Under the pieces are notes generated by a model that searched no databases, was not told where the DNA came from, and was given only the letters and a program-made list of their open reading frames with translations. From positions 1 to 11,375 of the forward strand of contig CAMLMQ010000088.1 in assembly GCA_946481135.1 (NCBI GenBank): a stretch of 11,375 nt of DNA, read 5' to 3'. The stretch's first letter is position 1. Each line of letters starts with the position of its first letter. The DNA is from an uncultured Microbacteriaceae bacterium (GTDB lineage: Bacteria > Actinomycetota > Actinomycetes > Actinomycetales > Microbacteriaceae). Positions 1 through 7,659 of the stretch are shown here, one piece after another. The position numbers were made by a program, and so were the translations under genes.

Positions 1-245
1 TCGGCGCCAACTCGGGCGTGGGCATCTCGATCGGCGACGACTGCGTCGTCGAGGCGGGGCTCTACGTGACGGCGGGCACGAAGCTCACGCTGCTCGTGCC
101 CGACGAGGAGCCCCGCGTCGTCAAGGCGGCCGAGCTGAGCGGGGTCGCGGGCATCCTCTTCCGCCGCAACTCCGCGACGGGCGCCGTCGAGGCGATCCCG
201 CGCACGGGCGCCGCCGTCGTGCTCAACGAGGCCCTGCACGCCTGA
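1..245 (+). CDS. dapD: Tetrahydrodipicolinate N-succinyltransferase, C-terminal part (partial)
   Basis: The 5' end lies outside the window; the reading frame starts at base 3 and stops with TGA at 243-245, leaving 80 residues. The visible part is the end of the left-handed beta-helix plus the C-terminal tail: [19 protein letters not shown], then [11 protein letters not shown], and the tail [13 protein letters not shown]...LNEALHA. From memory this matches the C-terminus of actinobacterial DapD, for example the LFRRNS.SGAVE...LNE.LHA tail of the M. tuberculosis enzyme. DapD transfers a succinyl group from succinyl-CoA to tetrahydrodipicolinate in the succinylase branch of lysine and meso-diaminopimelate synthesis, in the cytoplasm. 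It is a housekeeping gene, convergent with the ABC transporter genes and probably unrelated to them. It marks the left boundary of the catabolic locus. Confidence 0.9.
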   Translation, partial: GANSGVGISIGDDCVVEAGLYVTAGTKLTLLVPDEEPRVVKAAELSGVAGILFRRNSATGAVEAIPRTGAAVVLNEALHA

Positions 246-260
246 CCTCGGCTGTTTGCC

Positions 261-299
261 CGAGAAGCCCCGTATGCGGTGCCCGAAGGGGGCTTCTCG
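261..299. terminator. Hairpin between convergent dapD and ABC ATPase gene
   Basis: CGAGAAGCCCC (261-271) and GGGGCTTCTCG (289-299) form a perfect 11-bp stem with a 17-nt loop. It lies in the 80-bp gap between the dapD stop (245) and the ATPase stop (326), so it can serve both converging transcripts. No clear T-run follows on either strand, which is common in high-G+C actinobacteria. Position and symmetry support a bidirectional terminator; activity is inferred. Confidence 0.7.
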
Positions 300-325
300 A
301 GCAGACAGCGGTGGGGACGGCCGGG

Positions 326-1117
326 CTACTTCGCGATCTGCGACTGGTCGCGGATGAGGCGGGCGATGTCGCTGCGCAGGTGCACGAAGTCGTCGTCCTC
401 GCGCGTCGCGACCTGGTCGCGCGGACGCGGGAGGTCGACATCCAGCTTGGCGACGATCGTCGACGGCGACTTCGAGAGCACGAGCACCTGGTCGGCGAGG
501 TAGACGCTCTCGTCGATGTCGTGCGTGACGAACAGGATCGTCATGCCGAACTGGTCGCGCACCGCGAGCATGAGGTCTTCGAGCTCGGCGCGGGTCTGCG
601 CGTCGACGGAGGCGAACGGCTCGTCCATGAGGAGGATCTTCGGCCGGTAGGCGAGCGCCCGCGCGATCGCGACGCGCTGCTGCATGCCGCCCGAGAGCTG
701 CCACGGGTACTTCTCGCCCGAGCCGGTGAGGCCGACGGCGTCGAGCACCTCCTGGATGCGCTCCTTGCGCTGCCCGGCCGACAGCTGCCGCCGGTCGAGG
801 ACATAGGAGATGTTGCCCGCGACGGTGCGCCAGGGGAAGAGCGACCGGCTGTAGTCCTGGAAGACGAGCGCGAGGTCGCGCGGCACCCCGTCGACCGGTT
901 CGCCCTCGAGCAGCACCGTGCCCCGCGTGGGCTTCATGAGCCCCGACAGGCAGCGCAGCATCGTCGTCTTGCCGCAGCCGGACGGGCCGACGATCGACAC
1001 GAACGCCCCCTCGGGCACCGTGAAGTCGAGGCGGCCGATCGCCTCGTGACGGTTCCTCCCCTCGTAGACGTGGCCGAGGCCCTCGATGACGAGCAGATCC
1101 TTCGTCGCGACGCTCAT
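326..1117 (-). CDS. NitT/TauT-type ABC transporter ATP-binding protein
   Basis: A 263-residue cytoplasmic ATPase that powers the importer formed with the two permeases upstream. All the motifs are intact: Walker [10 protein letters not shown] (residues 44-52), Q-loop Q87, signature LSGGMQQR (141-148), Walker B ILLMDEP (161-167) with E166, and switch histidine H199 in FVTHDIDE. Length and motifs fit the SsuB/TauC/NrtD-like group. The ATG at 1117 is preceded by AAGGAG at good spacing and overlaps the stop of the upstream permease (ATGA, 1114-1117), indicating translational coupling. The same frame stays open upstream past 2000, but that stretch is an arginine- and proline-rich shadow of the permease genes. 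The substrate cannot be read from this subunit. The neighbouring CoA-ligase operon and shared operator suggest a carboxylate rather than the classical sulfonate or nitrate. Confidence 0.93.
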   Translation of the reverse strand: MSVATKDLLVIEGLGHVYEGRNRHEAIGRLDFTVPEGAFVSIVGPSGCGKTTMLRCLSGLMKPTRGTVLLEGEPVDGVPRDLALVFQDYSRSLFPWRTVAGNISYVLDRRQLSAGQRKERIQEVLDAVGLTGSGEKYPWQLSGGMQQRVAIARALAYRPKILLMDEPFASVDAQTRAELEDLMLAVRDQFGMTILFVTHDIDESVYLADQVLVLSKSPSTIVAKLDVDLPRPRDQVATREDDDFVHLRSDIARLIRDQSQIAK

Positions 1118-1965
1118 GACACTCCTTCTCGTGAGCCCCGATGCCATCTCGTGACCCGCGACTCCACCAGGGCGAGGAGCGCGTTGAGGACGTAGCCGAG
1201 CATGCCCAGCAGGAGGATGCCGGCCCACATGTCCGCCATCCGGTAGGTGCGCTGGGCGCCGAGGATGACGTTGCCGATCCCGTCGGGGCGTCCGACCATC
1301 TCCGAGATCACCATGATGATGATCGCGACCGAGAGGCTCACCCGCATGCCGGCGAAGATCTTCGGGGCCGCGCTCGGCAGCACGATGCGGAAGAACGCCT
1401 GGAGCCGGGTGAACTCGAACACGCGCCCGGTGTCGAGGTGCAGGGTCTCCACCGACCGCACCCCGTCGATCGTGTTGAGCACGACGGGCCAGATGACGGC
1501 GAACGCGATGAGCGAGACCCGCATCTCGGTGCCGAACCCGAGCAGGATGAGGAAGATCGGGATGAGCGCGGGCGGCGGGATGGCCCGCACGAAGTGGATG
1601 ATCGGCTCGACGAAGTCGCCGAACGTCTTGCTGCGCCCGATCGCGACGCCGAGCAACACTCCGAGGATGACGGCGATCGACCAGCCGCCGAGCATGCGCA
1701 GGAGGCTCGGCGCGATCGTCGTCGCGACGCCCTCGCTGAGGAAGAGCGAGCTCGGCGGACCCGAGAGCCACAGTTCCTGGAAGCGTTCGAGCACGCGCGA
1801 CAGCGGCGGGAAGAACGGCGAGCCGCCGAGGCGCGCGGCCACCTCCCAGACGATGCCGAGGGCGACGAGGGCCCCCCAGCGCACGAGGAACTCGCGCAGG
1901 CGGCGCAGGTCGCGGCGCGGGCGGCCGGGCCGCACGACGCCCGTCCAGGTGGTCTGGGCGGTCAC
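1114..1965 (-). CDS. ABC transporter permease, second subunit (NitT/TauT type)
   Basis: A 283-residue inner-membrane permease of the BPD_transp_1 family (SsuC/TauC-like). A short arginine-rich N-terminus is followed by a first membrane segment (RWGALVALGIVWEVAARL), the conserved FFPPLSRV element, and several further hydrophobic segments. The family element IIHFVRAIPPPALIP is present. The cytoplasmic EAA-type loop that contacts the ATPase is visible as TGRVFEFTRLQAFFRIVLPS followed by AAPKIFAGMR. The GTG start at 1965 overlaps the stop of the preceding permease (GTGA, 1962-1965) and has GGGAGG about 7 nt upstream; the frame is open further upstream but without transporter-like sequence. It differs clearly from the other permease, so the two probably form a heterodimeric channel. 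Its stop overlaps the ATPase start. Confidence 0.9.
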   Translation of the reverse strand: MTAQTTWTGVVRPGRPRRDLRRLREFLVRWGALVALGIVWEVAARLGGSPFFPPLSRVLERFQELWLSGPPSSLFLSEGVATTIAPSLLRMLGGWSIAVILGVLLGVAIGRSKTFGDFVEPIIHFVRAIPPPALIPIFLILLGFGTEMRVSLIAFAVIWPVVLNTIDGVRSVETLHLDTGRVFEFTRLQAFFRIVLPSAAPKIFAGMRVSLSVAIIIMVISEMVGRPDGIGNVILGAQRTYRMADMWAGILLLGMLGYVLNALLALVESRVTRWHRGSREGVS

Positions 1966-2798
1966 TTCGCACCTCCCGAGGTCTGACGCAGGGCCGGCTG
2001 CCACGACAGGAACCGCTTCTCGACGAGCACGAGGATGCCGTTGATCGCGAGCCCGAGCAGGCCGGCGATGATCGTGGCCGCGTAGACGAGGTCGGGCCGG
2101 TTGCCGGTCGCGCTCGCGTCGAGCATCCAGCGCCCGAGCCCATCGGAGGCGCCCGCGAGCAGCTCGGCGCTGACGGCGACGATGAGCGCGACGGCGGCGG
2201 CGATGCGGATGCCGGTGAAGATGAACGGGGCGGCGCTCGGCAGCGAGACGGTGAGCAGGGTCGCGAGACGCCCGCGCCCGAAGCTCTTCGCGGTGAGCTT
2301 GGCGACCGGGTCGACGTCGTGCATGCCGTAGATGGTGTTGAACAGCACGGGCCACGACGTGCTGAAGACGATGAGGGCGATCTTCATCTCGGCGTCGTTG
2401 CCGAGCACGAGCATCGCGACGGGGATGAGCGCGACCGAGGGGATGGGGCGCAGGAACTCGATGACCGCGCGGCTGCCAGAGTAGGCGGCGCGCGAGGACC
2501 CGAGGATCACCCCGAGGGTGACGGAGACGGCGATGCAGATCGCGAGGCCGATCGCCCATGCGTAGAGCGTCGCGCCGACGGCACCGAGGAAGTTCGGGTC
2601 GATGAGCAGTTCACCGACGCGCAGCAGCACGACGGAGGTCGGCGGCAGGAAGACCTCGCTCACGATGCCGGAGCGGGAGATGATCTCCGCCACGACGAAC
2701 AAGGCGAGGATGCCGACGGCTCCGCGTACGGCGGTGGCCGGGCTCACGGCGCCCCTGCGCCGCGGGGTGCGCGCGGGCCGGGTGGTCACGGACGTCAT
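1962..2798 (-). CDS. ABC transporter permease, first subunit (NitT/TauT type)
   Basis: A 278-residue inner-membrane permease of the BPD_transp_1 family. A basic N-terminus (residues 1-25, with RTPRRR) fits the positive-inside rule. Membrane segments are apparent at about 26-41, 74-99, 121-133, 138-156 and in the C-terminal third. Family hallmarks are EVFLPPTSVV (48-57), EFLRPIPSVALIP (114-126), and an EAA-like loop at about 160-198 with G174, P187, P191 and G196 (SFGRGRLATLLTVSLPSAAP). The ATG at 2798 has only a weak purine-rich Shine-Dalgarno candidate (GAGCGAGACGAGACG). It is separated from the binding-protein gene by 76 bp containing a very strong hairpin, so its expression is probably lower than that of the binding protein. 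Its stop overlaps the GTG start of the next permease. Confidence 0.9.
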   Translation of the reverse strand: MTSVTTRPARTPRRRGAVSPATAVRGAVGILALFVVAEIISRSGIVSEVFLPPTSVVLLRVGELLIDPNFLGAVGATLYAWAIGLAICIAVSVTLGVILGSSRAAYSGSRAVIEFLRPIPSVALIPVAMLVLGNDAEMKIALIVFSTSWPVLFNTIYGMHDVDPVAKLTAKSFGRGRLATLLTVSLPSAAPFIFTGIRIAAAVALIVAVSAELLAGASDGLGRWMLDASATGNRPDLVYAATIIAGLLGLAINGILVLVEKRFLSWQPALRQTSGGAK

Positions 2799-2835
2799 CG
2801 TCTCGTCTCGCTCTCGGGTCGTGGTGGTGAGAGTA

Positions 2836-2868
2836 CCGGGGGCGCGGGCGCGGCGCCCGCGCCCCCGG
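2836..2868 (-). other. Perfect 15-bp intra-operon hairpin
   Basis: CCGGGGGCGCGGGCG (2836-2850) and CGCCCGCGCCCCCGG (2854-2868) are exact reverse complements separated by the three bases CGG, giving a 15-bp all-G/C stem. It starts 6 bases after the binding-protein stop (minus strand) and lies before the permease genes. No T-run follows on the minus strand. In ABC-importer operons such a structure often protects the 3' end of the binding-protein mRNA or causes partial termination, so that binding protein is made in excess. That role is inferred here from position. Confidence 0.75.
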
Positions 2869-2874
2869 AGCGCA

Positions 2875-3870
2875 TCAGCCCTGCCAGGCGTACTGCGACA
2901 GGTCGTCGAGCGGCTCCTCCAGCAGGCCGTACTCGAGCATGAGCTCCATCACGAGTTCGGCCCCTTCGAGGTCGGGGGTTCCATCGGCGGTGAAGCTCGG
3001 CGTCGTGATCGCGTCGGCCAGCTCGGGTGTGAGCGTCGTGAACGTCGGCAGGATGTCGCGCACGACCTGCTCATCGGCGACCGCATCCTGCGTGGCCTTG
3101 TCCATCGCGCGGACGAACGCGGCGACGACTTCGGGGTTCTGGTCGGCGAACGCCTTCGAGGTGTTCCAGTTGATCAGGGGGCTGTTCTCCTGGCGGTCGT
3201 TGCAGACCGACGGCGAGAGCACCGAGACGAGGCCCTGGGAGGCGCCGATCGTGATGAACGGCTCCGGCACGAAGCCCGCGGCGATGCGGCCCTGGGTGAC
3301 GGCTGCGCCGACCTCGGGGAAGGGCACCTCGACGAGCTCGTAGTCGCCTTCGTCGAGACCCGCGGTCGCGAGGCAGTCGCGGATCTGCACCTCGGTGGCC
3401 GACTGGAGGGTGTTGACCGAGATGGTCTGCCCGCGCAGGTCGTCGACCGACTGGATGGGGCCGTCTTCGAGCGCGATGAGCCCGTTGATGCCTTCCTTCG
3501 CCGAGTTGCTGCCTTCGCGCACGACCATGACCTCGAGACCCTGCGAGACGGCGGCGAGGGTGTTGGCCCAGGTCGCAGAGGTGAAGTCGAGTTCGCCCGA
3601 GACGAGCTGCGTGACGCCGACGGCGCCGCCCGCGATGATCTCGATCGTGACGTCGAGACCCTCCTCCTCGAAGTAGCCCTCCTGTTCGGCGATGTAGAGC
3701 GGCGCGTAGTCGCCCGCGGGCAGGGTGCCGACGGTGATGGCAACCGGGTTGGCCGGGTCGAGGGTCTGGCCGCCGCTCGGCTCCTCGGTGCCGGCGGCGC
3801 AACCGGCGACGAGGCCGGTCAGGGCGATGGCGGCGACGGCCGCCGCGATGTGCTTCCGGGGGAACGACAT
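2875..3870 (-). CDS. ABC transporter substrate-binding lipoprotein (NMT1/SsuA/TauA-like)
   Basis: A 331-residue extracytoplasmic solute-binding protein. The N-terminus is a lipoprotein signal peptide: basic n-region (RKH, residues 5-7), hydrophobic core, and lipobox LVAG-C with C24 as the lipid-modified cysteine. A flexible GTEEPSGG linker follows. The mature part begins ITVGTLPAGDYAPLYIAEQE, then GYFEEEGLDV, typical of the NMT1/THI5-like and SsuA/TauA fold. The ATG at 3870 is preceded by GAGGAG and gives a complete signal peptide, which fixes the start even though the frame stays open upstream. It is the first gene of the importer operon, 110 bp below the acyl-CoA dehydrogenase stop. A MarR-type palindrome (3939-3951) lies in that gap. 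Ligand unknown. Related importers of this class carry sulfonates, nitrate and aromatic acids such as phthalate; the context favours an organic acid. Confidence 0.9.
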   Translation of the reverse strand: MSFPRKHIAAAVAAIALTGLVAGCAAGTEEPSGGQTLDPANPVAITVGTLPAGDYAPLYIAEQEGYFEEEGLDVTIEIIAGGAVGVTQLVSGELDFTSATWANTLAAVSQGLEVMVVREGSNSAKEGINGLIALEDGPIQSVDDLRGQTISVNTLQSATEVQIRDCLATAGLDEGDYELVEVPFPEVGAAVTQGRIAAGFVPEPFITIGASQGLVSVLSPSVCNDRQENSPLINWNTSKAFADQNPEVVAAFVRAMDKATQDAVADEQVVRDILPTFTTLTPELADAITTPSFTADGTPDLEGAELVMELMLEYGLLEEPLDDLSQYAWQG

Positions 3871-3938
3871 TGCTCTCCTCTGTCTCTTCGTTGAGATGGT
3901 GCAGGGATCCTCGAACGGCGGAAGCCGCCCGAGTTGTC

Positions 3939-3951
3939 TCAGGCTACCTGA
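3939..3951. promoter_or_regulatory. Putative MarR operator upstream of the ABC operon
   Basis: TCAGG-CTA-CCTGA is a perfect inverted repeat with 5-bp arms and a 3-bp centre. The identical 13-mer occurs at 9080-9092 in the divergent promoter region beside the MarR gene, and both copies are followed by AAA and CCC on the plus strand. The site lies 69 bases upstream of the binding-protein start and overlaps a -10-like hexamer on the minus strand. Repressor binding here would block the promoter. The identity of the binding protein is inferred from the second copy next to the MarR gene. Confidence 0.65.
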
Positions 3952-3969
3952 AACCCATCCGCCCGACAA
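3941..3969 (-). promoter_or_regulatory. Candidate sigma70-type promoter of the ABC operon
   Basis: On the minus strand TTGTCG (bases 3969-3964) is followed, after exactly 17 bases, by TAGCCT (3946-3941). TTGTCG matches four of six bases of TTGACA, and TAGCCT fits the actinobacterial TANNNT -10 pattern. Transcription would start near 3934, giving a leader of about 60 nt before the binding-protein ATG. The -10 lies within the palindrome, a typical repressor arrangement. The assignment rests on sequence only. Confidence 0.5.
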
Positions 3970-3980
3970 GCGGTTTCCAT

Positions 3981-5162
3981 TCAGCGGGTGAACGCACTCA
4001 ATCCCGTGATCGCGCGGCCCACGATGAGGGTGTTGATCTCCCGCGTGCCCTCGTACGTGTACACCGCCTCGGCGTCGGTGAAGAACCGTGCGACGTCGTA
4101 GTCGACGACGATGCCGTTGCCGCCGACGACCTCGCGCGCCCACGCCGCCGTCTCGCGCAACCGATCGGCGATCCACACCTTCGCGAGCGCCGACTCCTCG
4201 TCGCTCGCGACCCCCTCCTGGCGACGCTCGGCGAGCCGCACCGCCATGCCGAGCGACGCCGTGACGTTGCCGAGCATCCGCACGAGCTTGTCCTGCACGA
4301 GCTGGAACCCCGCGACCGGACGCCCGAACTGCTCGCGCCCGAGCGTGTACCGCAGCGCCGCCTCGTACGCCCCCGCCTGCGCGCCGGCCGCGATCCACGC
4401 GACGTCGGGGCGGAGGGTTCGGAAGAGCGCCGAGACGTCGGCGAACGACCGGATGCGCTGCAGCCGGTGCGACTCGGGAACCTCGACGCCCGCGAGCTCG
4501 ATGTCGGAGTTGGTGACGAGGCGCAGCGCGGCCTTGCGCTCGATCGTCGTGAGACGCAGGCCCGGCGCGTCGGTGCGGGCCAGGAACACCTTCACCTCGC
4601 CGTCGGCCACGTCGCGGGCGAAGACCCCGACGTACTCGGAGTGCGCGACGTTGCCGATCCAGCGCTTGCGTCCGTCGAGGATCCAGGTGTCGCCCTCGCG
4701 GCGCGCCGTCGTCGCGAGGCCGCGCGCGACATCCGACCCGTGGTCGGGCTCGGTGAGCGCGAACGCGCCGGTGCGCTCGAACGCGACGATCGCGGCATCC
4801 CACTCGGCCACCTGCTCGGGGCTGCCCCCCTGGCGCACGAGCTCGCGGAACATGCCCACCTGACCGTGGAACAGCATCCCCGCCCCGACGTCGACGCGGG
4901 AGAACTCGAACGCCCGGAACCCCGTGTAGAGCTCGCGCGCGCGACCGTCGGGGCCGAGCAGCGCCGGATCGTCGACGAGCCGCAGATCGCGCAGCAGCGG
5001 ACGCAGGAACAGCGGCGACTCCGCCCGTTCCCAGTGCTCGGCGAGCACGGGCCGCAGGCGCTCGTCGAGCACCTCGCGCAGGGCCCGGAGCTTCGCCGCC
5101 TCTGCGTCGGTGAGCAGTTCGGCGTAGCCATACAGGTCGGAGACGGGATAGAGCGCGGTCAT
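3981..5162 (-). CDS. Acyl-CoA dehydrogenase, glutaryl-CoA-dehydrogenase-like
   Basis: A 393-residue FAD flavoprotein predicted to introduce the alpha,beta double bond into an acyl-CoA, passing electrons to an electron-transfer flavoprotein. The order is family-typical: alpha-helical N-domain, FAD/substrate signature GAFALTEPDHGSDVA (132-146), and WILDGRKRWIGN. The C-terminal motif YEGTREINTLIVGRAITG (370-387) places the predicted catalytic base at E371, the position used by glutaryl-CoA dehydrogenase (YEGT...GRAITG). The human enzyme has, as I recall, RVDSGYRS in the mid N-domain; here the corresponding stretch reads RVDVGAGM, so glutaryl specificity is not supported. The ATG at 5162 overlaps the amidohydrolase stop (ATGA, 5159-5162). 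It is the last gene of the catabolic operon. In the proposed pathway it acts on the saturated acyl-CoA made by the ligase. Substrate unknown. Confidence 0.9.
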   Translation of the reverse strand: MTALYPVSDLYGYAELLTDAEAAKLRALREVLDERLRPVLAEHWERAESPLFLRPLLRDLRLVDDPALLGPDGRARELYTGFRAFEFSRVDVGAGMLFHGQVGMFRELVRQGGSPEQVAEWDAAIVAFERTGAFALTEPDHGSDVARGLATTARREGDTWILDGRKRWIGNVAHSEYVGVFARDVADGEVKVFLARTDAPGLRLTTIERKAALRLVTNSDIELAGVEVPESHRLQRIRSFADVSALFRTLRPDVAWIAAGAQAGAYEAALRYTLGREQFGRPVAGFQLVQDKLVRMLGNVTASLGMAVRLAERRQEGVASDEESALAKVWIADRLRETAAWAREVVGGNGIVVDYDVARFFTDAEAVYTYEGTREINTLIVGRAITGLSAFTR

Positions 5163-6043
5163 GCCAACCCCAGCACGCGCACCGCGTTCTCCTTGAGGAT
5201 GAGCGGCCGCGCCGCGTCGGGCAGCTCGAGCTTCGCGAAGTCGTCGAGCCAGCGGTCGGGGGTGAGCGCGGGATAGTCGGAGCCGAACAGCACCTTGTGC
5301 CGCAGGATCGTGCCCGCCTGACGCACGAGCTGCGGCGAGAAGTACTTCGGCGACCACCCGGAGAGGTCGATCGAGACGTTCGCCTTGTGCGCCGCCATCG
5401 ACAGGGCCTCGTCCTGCCACGGCACCGAGGGGTGCGCGAGGATGATCGAGAGCTCGGGATGCTCCGCCGCGACGTCGTCGAGCAGCATCGGGTTCGAGTA
5501 GCGCAGTTTCAACCCGTACCCCCCGGGCAGCCCCGCGCCGACGCCGGTCTGCCCCGTGTGCACGACGACCGGCACGCCGAGCTCGGCGATCGCCGACCAC
5601 AGCGGCCGGAACTCCTCCCTCGACGGGTCGAAGCCCTGCACCGTGGGGTGGAACTTGAAGCCGCGCACCCCCGAGTCGCCCACGAGTCGGCGCGCGAGTT
5701 CGATCGCGTCGCGACCCGTGCGCGGGTCGACGCTGCCGAAGGGGATGAGCACATCCGGATGCCGCGCGGCCCCCTCGGCGATCTCGGCGCTGCTGTTCGG
5801 CTCGACCCCCATCGCGGTGCGGGCGTCGACCGTGAAGACCACCGCGGCCATCGAGCGCTCGCGGTAGTAGTCGGCGAGTTCGTCGACCGAGAGCGCCCGG
5901 GGCGCGTGGCCGAAGTAGGCGTCCATCGCGTCGAGCAGGTCGGCGGGGAGGGAGCGACGGCCGGCGGCGTCGAACTGCACGTGCACGTGCGTGTCGATCG
6001 CGACGAGCGCGTCGACGTCGATCGCGGGCTCGTAGCGCGTCAT
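5159..6043 (-). CDS. Amidohydrolase-2 family metal-dependent hydrolase, possibly CouO-like C-C hydrolase
   Basis: A 294-residue TIM-barrel enzyme of the amidohydrolase superfamily (PF04909 type). The metal-site residues are visible: the HxH pair H19/H21 (DTHVHV), H162 at the end of a central strand (VVVHTGQTG), H204 (LAHPS) and the metal-ligand aspartate D256 (LFGSDYP). K130 in GFKFHPT is also prominent. Members hydrolyse or decarboxylate cyclic and beta-keto acids (ACMSD, LigI, LigJ, resorcylate decarboxylases). In R. jostii RHA1 the member CouO replaces thiolase in p-hydroxycinnamate degradation and needs Asp257. The nearly identical position of D256 and the surrounding ligase, hydratase and dehydrogenase genes make a similar cleavage of a beta-ketoacyl-CoA my preferred guess. 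Lactone hydrolysis or decarboxylation remain possible. ATGA overlaps with both neighbours (6040-6043 and 5159-5162) show tight coupling. Confidence 0.85.
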   Translation of the reverse strand: MTRYEPAIDVDALVAIDTHVHVQFDAAGRRSLPADLLDAMDAYFGHAPRALSVDELADYYRERSMAAVVFTVDARTAMGVEPNSSAEIAEGAARHPDVLIPFGSVDPRTGRDAIELARRLVGDSGVRGFKFHPTVQGFDPSREEFRPLWSAIAELGVPVVVHTGQTGVGAGLPGGYGLKLRYSNPMLLDDVAAEHPELSIILAHPSVPWQDEALSMAAHKANVSIDLSGWSPKYFSPQLVRQAGTILRHKVLFGSDYPALTPDRWLDDFAKLELPDAARPLILKENAVRVLGLA

Positions 6044-7647
6044 GCGGGCACCCCCTCCGCGACCGTGCGGGCGCGCACGACGGCGAGGTCGACCTTGCCC
6101 GTGGGGGTGCGCTCGAGGTCGCGCACGACGAGCACGCGGCGGGGCTTCTTGTAGCCGGCGAGACGTTCGCCCACGTGGGCGGCGAGCGCGGCGACGTCGA
6201 CCTGCTCGGGGCGGTCGGCGGCGACCATCGCCGCCACGACCTCGCCCCAGCGCTCGTCGGGGATGCCGAAGACGACCGCGTCGTCGATGCCCGGGAACTC
6301 CAGCAGCGCCTCCTCGACCTCGGCGGGGTAGATCTTCTCGCCGCCCGAGTTCACGACCGTCGCACCCCGCCCGAGCAGGTCGACGATGCCGTCCTCCTCG
6401 ACGCGCACGAGATCGCCCGGGATGATGTGGCGCTTCCCCCGGATCTCGACGAAGTTCGCCGCGGTCTTCTCCGGGTCCTTGTAGTACCCCCGCGGCATCC
6501 CGCCGGTGAAGGCGATTTTGCCCACGGCGCCCGGCCGGTCCTGCACCTCCTCGAGCGCGTCGTCGAGCACCACCGTGCCCGGTGTCATGCGGAACCGCGA
6601 CGGCAGGTCGGCGGCGGACCGGGTGATCGCGAGCCCGACCGCGCCCCCCTCCGTCGAGGCGAGGATGTCGCTGATCGTGAGGTTCGGCGCGAGCGCGTGC
6701 AGGCGCTCCTTCGTCGAGTCGCTGAACCGCATCCCCGCCGAGAGGATTGAGGTGAGCTCGGGCAGTTCGTCGATGCCGAGCTCGGCGGCCGCCTCGACGA
6801 GCGGGATCGCGATGGCGTCGCCCGCGACGGCCACCCGGGTGACGTGCTCGTCGCGGATCGTCCGCACCGCACGGGCCGCGTCGAACCGCGGGGTCGGCAG
6901 CACGACGACCGAGCCGCCGAGCAGCAGGGCGTTGATGACGGTCGTGAGGGCGGTGCCGTGCATGTACGGCGAGAGGGCGAGCGCCGCGATGCGCGGGGAG
7001 TCGGGCGAGGTCGCCATCCGCACGACGTCGTCGGCCGACTCGGGCAGCGGCAGTCCGGCCGTCAGGTACGCGTTGTAGAGCTGCATCGACAGCATCTGGC
7101 CGACACCCCACATCGCGGCCTTCGGCGAGCCCGTGGTGCCGCCGGTGTAGATGAAGAACTCGCCGTCGACGGCGTCTTCGTGGGGCAGCGGCTGCCGCGC
7201 GGCGTGCTCGGCGAAGTCGAGCGCTCCCGGGAGCAGCGGGGCGTCGACGTCGGCGACCTGGAGGAGGTGGAGCGGGCGACCGAGCATCTCGACGGTCTCG
7301 GCGACGGTGTCGGCGAGCCCCGCCGCGTAGACGAGCACCTCCGAGTCGGAGTCGTCGAGCAGCGCCGCGATCTCGCGCGGCCGGTAGCGGAAGTTGAGCG
7401 GTACGGGCACGACGCCGAGGCGCAGACAGCCGGCGAAGGCGACGAGCCACTCCGGACGGTTGTGCAGCAGGATCGACACCTTGTCGTCGCGCCCGACCCC
7501 CAGCTCGGTGAGCAGCGCGGCGAACCGGGCAGCGGCGGCGTCGAACTCCGCGTTCGTGAGCGTGCCCTCCCCCACGGTGACGATCGCCGGGCGGTCGGGC
7601 GCGGCGAGGGCGATGCGGTGCCAGAGGTCGGCGTAGTGACCCTTCAT
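6040..7647 (-). CDS. Acyl-CoA synthetase (AMP-forming, class I adenylate-forming)
   Basis: A 535-residue cytoplasmic ligase that activates a carboxylic acid with ATP and CoA. The phosphate-binding loop YTGGTTGSPK spans residues 167-176. The C-terminal domain begins after the hinge region DLLGRGATVVNSGGEKIYP and continues AEVEEALLEFPGIDDAVVFG. The adenylation lysine is K518 in RTPTGKVD near the end. Length is normal. The loop ends SPKAAMW instead of the common PKGVMW; FadD19-like steroid and isoprenoid side-chain ligases have, as I recall, a similar TGGTTG.PKGVMW context, so alicyclic or isoprenoid acids are possible substrates beside aryl acids. The ATG at 7647 has GAGGAG about 8 nt upstream and lies 12 bases after the SDR stop. 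Its stop overlaps the amidohydrolase start. It commits the substrate to the pathway; no acyl-chain length can be deduced. Confidence 0.92.
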   Translation of the reverse strand: MKGHYADLWHRIALAAPDRPAIVTVGEGTLTNAEFDAAAARFAALLTELGVGRDDKVSILLHNRPEWLVAFAGCLRLGVVPVPLNFRYRPREIAALLDDSDSEVLVYAAGLADTVAETVEMLGRPLHLLQVADVDAPLLPGALDFAEHAARQPLPHEDAVDGEFFIYTGGTTGSPKAAMWGVGQMLSMQLYNAYLTAGLPLPESADDVVRMATSPDSPRIAALALSPYMHGTALTTVINALLLGGSVVVLPTPRFDAARAVRTIRDEHVTRVAVAGDAIAIPLVEAAAELGIDELPELTSILSAGMRFSDSTKERLHALAPNLTISDILASTEGGAVGLAITRSAADLPSRFRMTPGTVVLDDALEEVQDRPGAVGKIAFTGGMPRGYYKDPEKTAANFVEIRGKRHIIPGDLVRVEEDGIVDLLGRGATVVNSGGEKIYPAEVEEALLEFPGIDDAVVFGIPDERWGEVVAAMVAADRPEQVDVAALAAHVGERLAGYKKPRRVLVVRDLERTPTGKVDLAVVRARTVAEGVPA

Positions 7648-7659
7648 CGGGTGGCTCCT

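Noticed and set aside
326..2143. A 605-residue ATPase with a long N-terminal extension
   Set aside because: The extension is an arginine-proline-rich shadow of the permease genes. AAGGAG before the ATG at 1117 and the ATGA overlap fix the real start.
3958..3974. Terminator between the acyl-CoA dehydrogenase and the ABC operon
   Set aside because: The best hairpin is only CCGC/GCGG around seven bases with no T-run, too weak to claim. Read-through from the catabolic operon into the importer is possible.
3870..5276. Long plus-strand open frame of 468 codons opposite the acyl-CoA dehydrogenase
   Set aside because: Low-complexity sequence rich in arginine, glutamate, leucine and histidine, with no family motif. 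It mirrors the codon bias of the real minus-strand gene.
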